Positions 1 to 8,650 of a stretch of DNA of 40,580 nucleotides are shown piece after piece (the stretch's first letter is position 1; each line of letters begins with the position of its first letter). The notes beneath the pieces were generated by a model. That model was not told the origin of the DNA. It made no database searches and was given only the letters and a program-made list of their open reading frames with translations. The position numbers and the translations under genes are program-made. Source of the DNA: Blautia sp. (GTDB lineage: Bacteria > Bacillota > Clostridia > Lachnospirales > Lachnospiraceae); NCBI GenBank assembly GCA_022770365.1, contig JALEHU010000017.1, positions 1 through 40,580 on the forward strand, read 5' to 3'.

Positions 1-13
1 GGAATGAATAATT

Positions 14-1201
14 ATGGCTGATAAGAGAGATTACTACGAAGTCCTGGGCGTGAGCAAAACCGCCGATGACGCAGAGTTAAAAAAAGCATATCGTAAATTA
101 GCCAAAAAATATCACCCGGATGTAAATCCGGGTGATAAAGAAGCAGAAGCAAAATTCAAAGAAGCTACAGAAGCATACACCATCTTAAGTGATCCGGATA
201 AGAGAAGACAGTATGATCAGTTTGGTCATGCCGCCTTTGAAAACGGCGGAGGCGGCGGTGCCGGAGGCTTTGGCGGTTTTGATTTTAGTGGCGCTGATAT
301 GGGCGACATCTTTGGCGATATTTTTGGTGATTTATTTGGCGGCGGAAGCAGGAGACGCGCGAACAGCGGTCCTATGAAAGGCGCCAATCTTCGTGCGCGT
401 GTGAATATTACTTTTGAGGAAGCGGTATTCGGATGCGACAAAGAACTGGAGATTATGCTGAAGGATGAATGTCCTACCTGTCATGGAACCGGCGCAAAAC
501 CCGGCACGCAGCCGATTACCTGTCCGAAATGTAACGGCGAAGGTCAGATCGTTTACACACAGCAGTCCATGTTCGGCATGGTTCGTAATGTTCAGACCTG
601 TCCGGACTGTCATGGAACCGGTAAGGTGATCAAGGATAAATGTACTGTATGCCGTGGTACAGGATATACTTCCTCTAGAAAGAAGATTCAGGTATCTGTA
701 CCGGCCGGTATTGACAATGGACAGAGCATCCGCATCCGTGAAAAAGGGGAACCAGGAACGAATGGCGGACCGAGAGGCGATCTGCTGGTAGAGGTAAATG
801 TAGCCCGTCATCCGATTTTCCGGAGACAGGATATGGATATTATCTCCACCGCACCGATTACTTATGCACAGGCTGCCCTTGGCGGCAAAGTCCGGATCAG
901 CACAGTTGACGGCGATGTAGAATATGAAGTAAAACCGGGCACACAGACAGATACCCGTATCCGTCTGAAGGGCAAAGGTGTTCCGTCTCTTCGCAATAAG
1001 AACGTCAGAGGTGACCACTATGTAACTCTGGTAGTTCAGGTACCGACGAATCTGAACAGTGAAGCAAAAGAAGCTCTTCGCAGATTTGATGAGGCGTGCG
1101 GTAATACTCCGTCATCAGGCAGTCAGACTTCTTCCGGTGAAAAAGGCGAGAAGAAGAAAAAGAGTTTCATGGATAAATTAAAAGAGACTTTCGAAGAATA
1201 G
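14..1201 (+). CDS. dnaJ: Chaperone protein DnaJ
   Basis: Cytosolic Hsp40 co-chaperone that delivers unfolded clients to DnaK and stimulates its ATPase. The 395-residue protein has the full type I layout: a J domain (residues 1-70) with the HPD motif at 34-36, a Gly/Phe-rich stretch at about 75-115, four zinc-binding repeats ([32 protein letters not shown]) at about 150-215, and two client-binding beta domains. The C-terminus ends in a basic then acidic tail. The ATG lies 13 nt from the window edge, so its ribosome site is only partly visible and dnaK, the usual upstream partner, would be outside. A strong terminator at 1258 closes the unit. Identity is certain from domains and length. Confidence 0.98.
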   Translation: MADKRDYYEVLGVSKTADDAELKKAYRKLAKKYHPDVNPGDKEAEAKFKEATEAYTILSDPDKRRQYDQFGHAAFENGGGGGAGGFGGFDFSGADMGDIFGDIFGDLFGGGSRRRANSGPMKGANLRARVNITFEEAVFGCDKELEIMLKDECPTCHGTGAKPGTQPITCPKCNGEGQIVYTQQSMFGMVRNVQTCPDCHGTGKVIKDKCTVCRGTGYTSSRKKIQVSVPAGIDNGQSIRIREKGEPGTNGGPRGDLLVEVNVARHPIFRRQDMDIISTAPITYAQAALGGKVRISTVDGDVEYEVKPGTQTDTRIRLKGKGVPSLRNKNVRGDHYVTLVVQVPTNLNSEAKEALRRFDEACGNTPSSGSQTSSGEKGEKKKKSFMDKLKETFEE

Positions 1202-1257
1202 GTATAAAATAAAACAGATATTAAGAATAGATATAAAAAACAGATATAAAAATTATG

Positions 1258-1288
1258 GAAAAGAGGAGGATTCCTCTTTTCTTTTTTT
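1258..1288 (+). terminator. Rho-independent terminator after dnaJ
   Basis: A perfect 10-bp stem (1258-1267 with 1272-1281) closes a GGAT loop and is followed by a run of T. It separates dnaJ from prmA, so prmA is expected to start from its own promoter in the 1289-1345 stretch; I could not pick a convincing one. Confidence 0.9.
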
Positions 1289-1357
1289 GCTGATTCGTGT
1301 ATGATATAAAGAATAGCGTGCTGGAACGTGTTTTTGAGAATAGATAGGAGAATGTTT

Positions 1358-2311
1358 ATGAAGTGGAATCGCTTTACAGTAAAAACGAAAACAGAGGCCG
1401 AGGATATTGTAATCTGTACACTGGCTGAGGTTGGTGTGGAAGGTGTGGAAATTCAGGACAAGCAGCCGCTTACAGAAGAGGATAAGGCGCAGATGTTCGT
1501 TGATATTATGCCGGAAGGACCGGCGGATGACGGCGTTGCATATTTGAATTTTTATCTGGAAGAAGACGCAGATAAGGAGAAGATTCTCTCAGATGTCCGC
1601 GCTGCCCTGGATGAACTGAAAAGTTATATGGATATCGGAGATGCTACGATTGAAGAGTCCCAGACAGAAGATAAGGACTGGATCAATAACTGGAAAGAGT
1701 ATTTCCATCAGTTTTATGTAGATGACATTTTAATCGTTCCGTCCTGGGAAGAAGTGAAGGAAGAGGACAGAGATAAAATGATCCTTCACATTGATCCGGG
1801 CACTGCGTTTGGAACCGGTATGCATGAGACTACTCAGCTGGTAATCCGTCAGCTGAAGAAATATGTGACAAAAGATACAGAACTTCTGGATGTGGGAACC
1901 GGAAGCGGAATTCTTGGTATTGTGGCATTGAAGCTCGGAGCTGCCCATGTGGTGGGAACAGACCTGGACCCATGTGCGATCCCTGCAGTTGCGGAGAATA
2001 AAGAGGCAAACCAGATTCCTGACAAGGCTTTTGACATGATGATCGGAAATATCATAGATGACAAAGAAGTTCAGGATAAGGTCGGCTATGAAAAATATGA
2101 CATCGTAGCAGCCAATATTCTGGCAGATGTACTTGTTCCTCTGACTCCGGTAATTGTAAATCAGATGAAGAAAGGCGCATATTACATTACTTCAGGCATT
2201 CTGGATGTCAAAGAAGAAGTGGTGACAGATGCAGTAAAAAAAGCGGGTCTGACACTGGTGGAAGTGACAAGACAGGGCGAATGGGTTTCTGTAACAGCCA
2301 GAAAGGACTGA
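1358..2311 (+). CDS. prmA: Ribosomal protein L11 methyltransferase PrmA
   Basis: Uses S-adenosylmethionine to methylate lysine side chains and the N-terminus of ribosomal protein L11. The 317-residue protein has the small N-terminal substrate-recognition domain (about 1-100) and a Rossmann methyltransferase domain with the SAM-binding motif DVGTGSGILGIVALKLGA and the family motif NILA near residue 245. I chose ATG 1358 rather than the upstream GTG 1328 or ATG 1352: AGGAG at 1346-1350 is 7 nt from it, and the resulting length fits the family. It is followed after 3 nt by rsmE, a conserved Firmicute pairing, so the two are co-transcribed. Confidence 0.96.
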   Translation: MKWNRFTVKTKTEAEDIVICTLAEVGVEGVEIQDKQPLTEEDKAQMFVDIMPEGPADDGVAYLNFYLEEDADKEKILSDVRAALDELKSYMDIGDATIEESQTEDKDWINNWKEYFHQFYVDDILIVPSWEEVKEEDRDKMILHIDPGTAFGTGMHETTQLVIRQLKKYVTKDTELLDVGTGSGILGIVALKLGAAHVVGTDLDPCAIPAVAENKEANQIPDKAFDMMIGNIIDDKEVQDKVGYEKYDIVAANILADVLVPLTPVIVNQMKKGAYYITSGILDVKEEVVTDAVKKAGLTLVEVTRQGEWVSVTARKD

Positions 2312-2314
2312 GAT

Positions 2315-3061
2315 ATGCAGCGCTTTTTTGTGGAACCTCACCAGATTGATGAGGAAAATCATCAGATTCATATTACAGGCACAGATGTGAATCATATTCG
2401 CAACGTGCTTCGGATGAAGACCGGAGAAGAACTGTGGATCAGTGACGGTGCCAGCAGGGAATATCACTGTACGATAGAAGCTTATGAGGAAGAGGAAGTG
2501 CTGCTTCATATTCTCTATGCCCAGGAGCCGGATTATGAACTGCCAAGCCGCATTTATCTGTTTCAGGGACTCCCGAAAGCGGACAAAATGGAGTTGATCA
2601 TCCAGAAGGCAGTAGAACTTGGAGTTCATGAAATCATACCGGTTGAGACCAGACGCTGCGTAGTGAAGCTGGATGGCAGAAAATCCGAAAAGAAGGTTTC
2701 CCGCTGGCAGCAGATTTCCGAAAGTGCGGCAAAACAGTCCAAGAGAATGCTGGTGCCCCAGATTCACAGTGTCATGACTTTCAAAGAGGCGCTGGAATAT
2801 GCAGGGGAACTGGATATCCTGCTGATTCCATACGAATTGGCAAAAGGGATGAAGGAGACCAGAGAAATTCTGGATGAAATTATCCCCGGACAGTCGATCG
2901 GAATCTTTATCGGCCCGGAAGGCGGGTTTGAAGAAACAGAAGTGGAATCTGCTGTTATGGCAGGTGCCAGAGAGATTACACTGGGACATCGTATTTTGCG
3001 TACTGAGACAGCCGGGCTTGCGATTTTATCTGTACTTATGTTCCGGCTTGAGGAGAACTAA
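2315..3061 (+). CDS. rsmE: 16S rRNA (uracil-1498-N3)-methyltransferase RsmE
   Basis: Methylates N3 of U1498 in 16S rRNA in the assembled small subunit. The protein (248 residues) is of normal length, with an N-terminal PUA-like RNA-binding region and a C-terminal SPOUT fold. The knot signature is visible as IGPEGGFEETEVE followed by LGHRILRTETAGLAILSVL, which binds SAM. The ATG is 3 nt after the prmA stop. It is followed after 15 nt by a cysteine desulfurase gene with its own ribosome site (AAAAGGAAAA), so the run prmA to thiI is probably one transcript. Confidence 0.96.
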   Translation: MQRFFVEPHQIDEENHQIHITGTDVNHIRNVLRMKTGEELWISDGASREYHCTIEAYEEEEVLLHILYAQEPDYELPSRIYLFQGLPKADKMELIIQKAVELGVHEIIPVETRRCVVKLDGRKSEKKVSRWQQISESAAKQSKRMLVPQIHSVMTFKEALEYAGELDILLIPYELAKGMKETREILDEIIPGQSIGIFIGPEGGFEETEVESAVMAGAREITLGHRILRTETAGLAILSVLMFRLEEN

Positions 3062-3076
3062 AAAGGAAAAATAATT

Positions 3077-4231
3077 ATGGAAGCATATTTTGATAATTCA
3101 GCCACGACCAGATGTTATGATTCCGTCAGGGATATTGTGGTGAAAACCATGACAGAAGATTTTGGCAATCCTTCCGCCATGCATAAAAAAGGAATCGAAG
3201 CCGAGAATTATGTAAAAGAATCGGCAAGGATCCTTGCCGGATTAATGAAGGTTACCGAAAAAGAAATCCTGTTTACGTCCGGTGGAACAGAGTCCAATAA
3301 TCTGGCTCTGATCGGCGGAGCAATGGCAAATAAGCGAAGCGGAAATCACATCATCACCACATCCGTTGAGCACGCGGCAGTGGGACAGCCGGCTGCTTAT
3401 CTGGAGGAACTTGGGTTTGAAGTAACCTATCTTCCTGTAGATGAGCGCGGAGTGGTGAAACTGGATGCATTGGAAGAAGCTCTGCGTCCTGATACGATTC
3501 TGGTTTCCACCATGTATGTCAATAATGAAGTCGGATCAGTCATGCCCATAGAACAGATTGGCAAAATGGTACATCAGAAAAGCCCGAAAGCTCTATATCA
3601 CGCAGATGCGATCCAGGCTTTCGGAAAATACCGCATTTATCCCAAAAAACTGGGAATTGATCTGATGTCCGTAAGTGCCCACAAAATCCATGGCCCCCAA
3701 GGTGCCGGCTTTTTGTACATCAGCGAAAAAGCAAAAGTACAGCCGCAGATCCTTGGCGGCGGACAGCAGAACGGAATGCGCTCCGGCACAGATAATGTTC
3801 CGGGAATTGCCGGACTTGGTGTGGCTGCAAAGGAAATCTACGATCATTTTGACGAAAATATAGAACATCTGTATGAACTGAAGGAACGTCTGGCAGAGGG
3901 ACTTTTATCAATGGAGAATGTCCGGATCAACGGTATGGCAGTCCGTGAGGGTGCGCCGCAGATCTTAAGCGCAAGCTTTTTGGGAATCCGCAGTGAAGTT
4001 CTGCTTCATACGCTGGAGGAACGGGAAATTTACGTGTCCGCAGGAAGCGCGTGCTCCAGCCATAAGCGCAAAGCCAGCAGTACCCTTACTGCCATGGGAA
4101 TGCCGAAAGATCAGAAAGAAAGTACCGTGCGTTTCAGCTTTTCAGAGGAAAATACGCTGGAAGAAGTGGATTACTGCCTGAGTGTACTGAAAGAGGTTGT
4201 ACCGATGCTCCGCAGATATGCCCGTCACTGA
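3077..4231 (+). CDS. Cysteine desulfurase (IscS/NifS-like), probable ThiI partner
   Basis: PLP enzyme that removes sulfur from cysteine as an enzyme-bound persulfide. The 384-residue protein shows the fold type I aminotransferase layout, with the PLP lysine at K203 in SAHKIHGPQG and the persulfide cysteine at C326 in the mobile loop AGSACSSHK, the long-loop (group I) form. It lies 70 nt upstream of thiI. That pairing, as with NifZ/ThiI in Bacillus subtilis, suggests it feeds ThiI for 4-thiouridine in tRNA rather than general Fe-S assembly, although a wider role cannot be excluded. A second, sequence-divergent cysteine desulfurase lies at 28304. Confidence 0.93.
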   Translation: MEAYFDNSATTRCYDSVRDIVVKTMTEDFGNPSAMHKKGIEAENYVKESARILAGLMKVTEKEILFTSGGTESNNLALIGGAMANKRSGNHIITTSVEHAAVGQPAAYLEELGFEVTYLPVDERGVVKLDALEEALRPDTILVSTMYVNNEVGSVMPIEQIGKMVHQKSPKALYHADAIQAFGKYRIYPKKLGIDLMSVSAHKIHGPQGAGFLYISEKAKVQPQILGGGQQNGMRSGTDNVPGIAGLGVAAKEIYDHFDENIEHLYELKERLAEGLLSMENVRINGMAVREGAPQILSASFLGIRSEVLLHTLEEREIYVSAGSACSSHKRKASSTLTAMGMPKDQKESTVRFSFSEENTLEEVDYCLSVLKEVVPMLRRYARH

Positions 4232-4301
4232 AAACTGACATCTTACAAAAGGCAGATTGTGAAAGAGAATGTGTTTCATATGCAGGGAAAAGGAGAAAAT
4301 T

Positions 4302-5483
4302 ATGATATTTCATGCATTTTTGATAAAATACGCGGAAATTGCCATAAAAGGAAAAAACCGCTATCTGTTTGAAGATGCTCTTGTAAAACAGATGCGGATT
4401 GCCCTTTCCAAAGTAGAAGGGGAGTTCAGAGTTACGAAAGAACAGGGCAGGGTTTACGTTTTCTGTCCGGAAGAATATGATTTTGACGAAGCAGTGGAAG
4501 CACTTCAGAGAGTATTCGGCATTGTGGAGATCTGCCCCGTTGTGATCTATGAGGACCATGGCTTTGAACAGATGGCGAAGGATGTGGTAAGCTATATGCA
4601 TGCCCGCTATCCGGAATTTGCCGGTACTTTTAAGGTTTATACAAGAAGAGCAAAGAAATCTTATCCGATGACATCCATGGAGGTCAGCGCTGAGATCGGC
4701 GGGAGAATTTTGGACGAATTTCCCGATGCTTCTGTGGATGTACACGAGCCGCAGCTTACGGTATCTGTGGAGATCCGTGAGAAGATTTATGTATACTCCG
4801 ATTCCATTCAGGGCCCCGGCGGTATGCCGATCGGCACCAACGGCAAGGCAATGCTTCTGCTTTCCGGCGGAATTGACAGCCCGGTAGCCGGTTACATGAT
4901 CGCGAAGCGCGGCGTTAAAATTGATGCAGTCTATTTCCATGCTCCGCCATATACAAGCGAACGTGCAAAGCAGAAAGTAGTCGACCTGGCAAGATTAGTA
5001 GCAAGGTACAGCGGACCGATCCGCCTGCATGTAGTAAACTTTACAGATATCCAGCTGTATATATATGATCAGTGTCCCCATGACGAGCTTACAATTATCA
5101 TGCGCCGTTATATGATGCGTATTGCAGAGCATTTTGCACGTAAGGAAAAATGTCTTGGGCTGATCACGGGAGAGAGTATCGGACAGGTGGCCAGTCAGAC
5201 TCTTCAGAGCCTTGCTGCGACAAATGAAGTGTGTACAATGCCGGTTTATCGTCCTGTCATTGGTTTTGACAAACAGGAAATTGTTGAAATATCCAGAAAA
5301 ATCAATACATTTGATACATCCATTCTTCCATATGAAGACTGCTGTACAATTTTTGTGGCAAAGCATCCTGTTACAAAACCAAATCTGAATGTGATCCGTA
5401 AATCAGAAACGAAACTGGAAGAAAAGATTGACCAGCTGATGGAAGAAGCGCTGAGAACAACAGAAATCATTGAGATAGAGTAA
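4302..5483 (+). CDS. thiI: tRNA 4-thiouridine synthetase ThiI
   Basis: Adenylates U8 of tRNA and replaces its oxygen with sulfur; in many bacteria it also serves thiazole synthesis. The protein (393 residues) has an N-terminal ferredoxin-like and THUMP RNA-binding region (about 1-165) and a PP-loop ATP pyrophosphatase domain with SGGIDSP at about residue 187. The C-terminal rhodanese domain of the E. coli protein is absent, as is usual in Firmicutes. ATG 4302 was chosen over ATG 4269 because AAGGAGA precedes it at the right spacing and the protein then begins at the conserved MIFHAFLIKYAEIAIKGKN region. Confidence 0.95.
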   Translation: MIFHAFLIKYAEIAIKGKNRYLFEDALVKQMRIALSKVEGEFRVTKEQGRVYVFCPEEYDFDEAVEALQRVFGIVEICPVVIYEDHGFEQMAKDVVSYMHARYPEFAGTFKVYTRRAKKSYPMTSMEVSAEIGGRILDEFPDASVDVHEPQLTVSVEIREKIYVYSDSIQGPGGMPIGTNGKAMLLLSGGIDSPVAGYMIAKRGVKIDAVYFHAPPYTSERAKQKVVDLARLVARYSGPIRLHVVNFTDIQLYIYDQCPHDELTIIMRRYMMRIAEHFARKEKCLGLITGESIGQVASQTLQSLAATNEVCTMPVYRPVIGFDKQEIVEISRKINTFDTSILPYEDCCTIFVAKHPVTKPNLNVIRKSETKLEEKIDQLMEEALRTTEIIEIE

Positions 5484-5499
5484 AGCCGGAGAAGGGGAT

Positions 5500-5529
5500 A
5501 AAAAAAGAGGAACTGTGATCAGTTCCTCT
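5500..5529 (-). terminator. Terminator of the HPr-like gene
   Basis: A 10-bp stem (5506-5515 with 5520-5529) with a TGAT loop is followed, when read on the minus strand, by seven T. On the plus strand there is no T run, so thiI is probably stopped only weakly here. Confidence 0.85.
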
Positions 5530-5543
5530 GTGTTACCCTGTGA

Positions 5544-5780
5544 TCAGTCGATTACATACTGATTGACAACTTTCATAACCTCTTCCAGAGAAGCTCCGTC
5601 GGCGTGAACGTTCAGGTCGATGGGCTTGGATAAATCCAGGCTGAAAATTCCCATGATAGATTTTGCATCAATTACGTATCTTCCGGATACCAGATCAAAA
5701 TCGCAGTCGAATTTGCTGATTTCATTTACAAATGCCTTTACTTTATCAATGGAGTTCAGTGAGATTTTAGCTGTTTTCAT
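5544..5780 (-). CDS. HPr-like protein without the phospho-histidine
   Basis: A 78-residue protein with the HPr fold signature: the central segment SGRYVIDAKSIMGIFSLDLS matches the helix-2 region around Ser46, where HPr kinase acts in Firmicutes. The N-terminal motif with the phosphorylatable His15 is missing; the protein has no histidine there and reads ISLNSIDKVKAFVNEI. It therefore should not carry phosphate between Enzyme I and sugar-specific EII proteins, but could still be a regulatory (Crh-like) partner. Crh also lacks His15, but the context gives no specific clue. It is a single-gene unit with its own promoter (TTGACT-N17-TAAGAT) and terminator, transcribed against thiI. Confidence 0.85.
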   Translation of the reverse strand: MKTAKISLNSIDKVKAFVNEISKFDCDFDLVSGRYVIDAKSIMGIFSLDLSKPIDLNVHADGASLEEVMKVVNQYVID

Positions 5781-5823
5781 GATTAGAACCTCCCTATTAG
5801 TTAGTATATTTATTTACAGCTTT

Positions 5824-5852
5824 ATCTTACTCATCCCCCCATGAAAAGTCAA
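5824..5852 (-). promoter_or_regulatory. SigA-type promoter of the HPr-like gene
   Basis: On the minus strand TTGACT (5852-5847) and TAAGAT (5829-5824) are separated by exactly 17 nt. The start codon is about 37 nt past the expected transcription start, and a GGGAGG ribosome site lies between. Confidence 0.75.
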
Positions 5853-5892
5853 GGTGTAAAGAAATAAAATTTAAATTAAAAGTGAGAAAAAT

Positions 5893-7209
5893 ATGAAGAA
5901 AAAGGTTGCACTTCACAATTTAGGCTGCAAGGTCAATGCTTATGAAGTGGAGGCTATGCAGCAGCTTCTGGAGCAGTCCGGGTATGAAATCGTACCTTTT
6001 GAGCCGGGAGCTGATATCTATGTGATCAATACCTGTACCGTTACGAATATTGCCGACAGGAAATCCCGGCAGATGCTGCATAAGGCAAAAAAAATGAATC
6101 CGGATGCCATTGTGGTGGCTACGGGATGCTATGCACAGACGGACACAGGAAAATTAAGTACAGATGATGCAGTTGATCTGATTCTGGGAAATAACCAGAA
6201 AAAAAATATTGCAGAAGCAATTGAGGAATATGAGGCAGAACATCAGAAAACTGCGCGTGTGATCAAAATCAACCAGACAAAGGAATATGAAGATCTTTCC
6301 ATAGGATATACCGCTGAACATGTTCGCGCTTATATTAAGGTACAGGATGGGTGCAATCAGTTCTGTACTTACTGTATTATTCCCTATGCAAGGGGAAGGG
6401 TGCGCAGCCGCCGGCCTGAGAGCATTTTGAAGGAAGTACATGCACTGGCAGAACGCGGATATCAGGAAGTGGTTCTGACAGGTATCCACTTAAGCTCTTA
6501 CGGTGTGGATTTTGAAGAAGAAAACTGCAATCTGCTGGAACTTATCCGGATGGTCCACCAAGTGGAAGGCATCAGGAGAATCCGTCTCGGATCTCTGGAG
6601 CCGGGAATCGTGACAGAGGAATTTGCCAGGGAAATTTCCGCAATGCCCAAAGTCTGCCCGCATTTTCACCTGTCACTTCAGAGCGGATGTGACGAAACTC
6701 TGAAACGCATGAACCGGCGCTATGATTCCAGAGAGTATGCAAAGCGGTGTGAGCTTCTCCGGAAATATTATAAAAATCCTGCACTTACTACGGATGTGAT
6801 CGTGGGTTTCCCCATGGAAACAGAAGAGGATTTTCAGAAGTCTTATGACTTTGTGGATCAGATTCATTTTTATGAGACACATATTTTTAAATATTCCAGA
6901 CGTCAGGGAACAAAGGCTGCCGCCATGGACGGACAGCTTACGGAAGCTGTAAAAGCAGAGCGAAGTGATAAAATGCTGGAGCTTCACGAGCGCCATTCGA
7001 AAGAATATGAGTCCTCTGTGCTTGGAAAAACGCTGGAAGTTCTTCTGGAAGAGGAAATTCTGGTGAATGGAAATGCCTATTATGTGGGTCATAGCTGTGA
7101 ATATATCAAAACAGCTGTCGAAAAACGGGACGGAATCGGCATTAATGATATTGTATCAGTGAGAGCCGAAAAGTTTCTTGAGAATCATCTGATTTTAGGT
7201 ACGTTATAG
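5893..7209 (+). CDS. mtaB: tRNA t6A37 methylthiotransferase MtaB
   Basis: Radical-SAM enzyme that converts t6A37 to ms2t6A37 in ANN-decoding tRNAs. The 438-residue protein has the three methylthiotransferase modules: an N-terminal UPF0004 domain whose cysteines hold the auxiliary cluster (GCKVNAYEVE, NTCTVTN, ATGCYAQ), a radical SAM barrel with C154, C158 and C161 in CNQFCTYC, and a C-terminal TRAM RNA-binding domain. The NTCTVTNIADRKSRQ context and a conserved YARGRVRSR stretch place it with MtaB rather than MiaB or RimO. It is transcribed divergently from the HPr-like gene. Confidence 0.95.
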   Translation: MKKKVALHNLGCKVNAYEVEAMQQLLEQSGYEIVPFEPGADIYVINTCTVTNIADRKSRQMLHKAKKMNPDAIVVATGCYAQTDTGKLSTDDAVDLILGNNQKKNIAEAIEEYEAEHQKTARVIKINQTKEYEDLSIGYTAEHVRAYIKVQDGCNQFCTYCIIPYARGRVRSRRPESILKEVHALAERGYQEVVLTGIHLSSYGVDFEEENCNLLELIRMVHQVEGIRRIRLGSLEPGIVTEEFAREISAMPKVCPHFHLSLQSGCDETLKRMNRRYDSREYAKRCELLRKYYKNPALTTDVIVGFPMETEEDFQKSYDFVDQIHFYETHIFKYSRRQGTKAAAMDGQLTEAVKAERSDKMLELHERHSKEYESSVLGKTLEVLLEEEILVNGNAYYVGHSCEYIKTAVEKRDGIGINDIVSVRAEKFLENHLILGTL

Positions 7210-7252
7210 AATCATATACGATCATCTGATTTTGGGCGCTTTGGAGTGCCGT

Positions 7253-7267
7253 TTACAATAATTGTAA
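7253..7267. promoter_or_regulatory. Fur/PerR-family-like 7-1-7 palindrome
   Basis: TTACAATAATTGTAA is a perfect 7-1-7 inverted repeat. Fur, Zur and PerR boxes of Firmicutes share this geometry with AAT-N-ATT in the centre, as here; it differs from the PerR consensus only by the symmetric T-to-C and A-to-G pair. It ends 3 nt before the proposed -35 of the ireB promoter, a sensible place for control. No regulator was identified in the window. Confidence 0.45.
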
Positions 7268-7270
7268 GTT

Positions 7271-7298
7271 TTGATTGTATTTTACATGGAATTATATT
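7271..7298 (+). promoter_or_regulatory. Probable promoter of ireB-ruvX-DUF1292
   Basis: TTGATT (7271-7276) and TATATT (7293-7298) are separated by 16 nt, followed about 39 nt later by the ireB start. The region is AT-rich, so chance matches are possible. Confidence 0.45.
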
Positions 7299-7336
7299 AA
7301 AATGAATTAGAAATAATAATAAGGACGTGAGAGAAA

Positions 7337-7609
7337 ATGACAGAGTCTAATCTGGGAAATACCCAATATTTCAGGACAAAACCTGATCAGGAACTGGAAG
7401 TAAAAGAAGTTCTGGACCTGGTATATACTGCAATGGATGAGAAAGGCTACAATCCTGTGAATCAGATCGTAGGCTATATTATGTCAGGAGATCCGACTTA
7501 TATTACCAGTCATAAGGGTGCAAGAAGCATGATCATGAAGGTCGAGAGAGATGAGCTGGTGGAAGAGCTTCTGAACGAGTATATCAAGAACAGATCCTGG
7601 GAGCGCTGA
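7337..7609 (+). CDS. ireB: IreB family regulatory phosphoprotein (UPF0297)
   Basis: A 90-residue cytosolic protein of the UPF0297 family. In Enterococcus faecalis IreB is a substrate of the Ser/Thr kinase IreK and limits cephalosporin resistance; whether it does so here is unknown. The family pattern is clear: an N-terminal Thr/Ser-rich start ([12 protein letters not shown]), then [20 protein letters not shown] and [12 protein letters not shown]. It begins a conserved Firmicute block, with ruvX 3 nt downstream and DUF1292 overlapping ruvX. SD AAGGACGTGAG precedes the ATG. Confidence 0.92.
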   Translation: MTESNLGNTQYFRTKPDQELEVKEVLDLVYTAMDEKGYNPVNQIVGYIMSGDPTYITSHKGARSMIMKVERDELVEELLNEYIKNRSWER

Positions 7610-7612
7610 TAT

Positions 7613-8062
7613 ATGCGTATTCTGGGATTGGATTACGGTTCCAGGACCGTCGGGGTTGCAGTCAGTGATCCGCTTGGACTGACTGCGCAGGGACTGGAGA
7701 CCATCTGGAGAAAACAGGAGAACAAGCTTCGTCAGACACTGGCGCGCATTGAAGCGCTTGCAGAAGAGTATCAGGCGGAACGGATTGTCGTAGGATATCC
7801 GAAAAACATGAACAATACGATCGGAGAGCGGGCCTTGAAATCACTGGAGTTCAAGGAGATGCTTGAGAGAAGGACCGGCCTGCCTGTTATTATGTGGGAT
7901 GAGAGGCTTACGACAGTGGAAGCCAACCGGACACTGATGGAAGCCGGAGTGCGCCGTGAGAACCGGAAGCAGTATATAGATGAACTGGCAGCCGTATTTA
8001 TTTTGCAGGGATATCTGGATTCCCTTGCGCTGAATAAGGAAGAACATCATGGAGAAAATTAA
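7613..8062 (+). CDS. ruvX: Holliday junction resolvase-like RuvX/YqgF nuclease
   Basis: RNase H-like nuclease of the YqgF family, linked to 16S rRNA 5' end processing and proposed to resolve Holliday junctions. The 149-residue protein is of usual length, with the first acidic residue in [19 protein letters not shown], the [11 protein letters not shown] motif and the final [14 protein letters not shown] helix with its acidic residue. It starts 3 nt after ireB, and its last 14 nt overlap the next gene, showing tight co-translation. Confidence 0.95.
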   Translation: MRILGLDYGSRTVGVAVSDPLGLTAQGLETIWRKQENKLRQTLARIEALAEEYQAERIVVGYPKNMNNTIGERALKSLEFKEMLERRTGLPVIMWDERLTTVEANRTLMEAGVRRENRKQYIDELAAVFILQGYLDSLALNKEEHHGEN

Positions 8063-8306
8063 ATTTCAGTCAGATGACGAGACAGTCGAAGAGTTTTATA
8101 TTGAAGAGCAGACCAGAATCGGAGGTACTGCCTATCTGCTGGTATCGGATTCTCAGGAAGAAGAAGCCACTGTATATATTATGAAGGATATATCGGAGGA
8201 AACCAGCCAGGAAGCCTGCTATGTGATGGTTGAAGATGAAGAAGAGCTGAATGCTGTTTTTAAGGTCTTTGAACAGATGATGGAAGATGTGGATTTTGAG
8301 TATTGA
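8049..8306 (+). CDS. DUF1292 family protein (YrzB-like)
   Basis: A very acidic 85-residue protein of the DUF1292 family, function unknown. The family pattern is seen in the early [19 protein letters not shown], the central EATVYIMKD, and the closing [20 protein letters not shown]. It overlaps ruvX by 14 nt and completes the ireB-ruvX-yrzB order found across Firmicutes. In many Clostridia a fur gene follows; here a 344-bp stretch without a recognisable gene follows instead. Confidence 0.88.
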   Translation: MEKIKFQSDDETVEEFYIEEQTRIGGTAYLLVSDSQEEEATVYIMKDISEETSQEACYVMVEDEEELNAVFKVFEQMMEDVDFEY

Positions 8307-8650
8307 TTGATTTAGAAATATTAATGATGAGTCATATCAGAAATGAATCATATTAATAATGAATCATGATAATTACGCAATTTATTCTGTTTATCGGGAT
8401 AGTTTTGAGTAATACACCGGCAAAGCCGGAAATTGTTTAAAAGGGCAGATTGACACTGATCCGTTTGCTGCGGGAGTATTTCGGCAGCATCATAAATCCT
8501 GCGCGGCAGGTATATTTTCTGTGCCCGGAAAATTGTAATAAGAGCCTTCAGATACCTGGAAACGTGAACTGTCGGGTATTGAAGAAAATTGGATTCAGAG
8601 TCCGGTAAAGGGAATGAATTGCACAGCAAATAATGTGGAGGTGCAATTGA
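8307..8650. other. 344-bp intergenic stretch, no gene recognised
   Basis: No frame gives a convincing protein. Visible items are imperfect direct repeats of AATGAATCAT near 8341-8368, a small hairpin CCGGC-AAA-GCCGG at about 8418, and the RNase J ribosome site GGAGG at 8637-8641. I looked for remnants of a Fur-family gene, expected here in related Clostridia, and did not find a persuasive one. Confidence 0.5.

Noticed and set aside
332-1018. Long open frame opposite dnaJ
   Set aside because: It is antisense to a certain gene, has no ribosome site and a protein composition without family features.
8348-8629. Minus-strand 93-codon frame and plus-strand fragments as a fur remnant
   Set aside because: No Fur-type helix-turn-helix or HxHxxC-like motif could be read in any frame, so I leave the stretch as non-coding.
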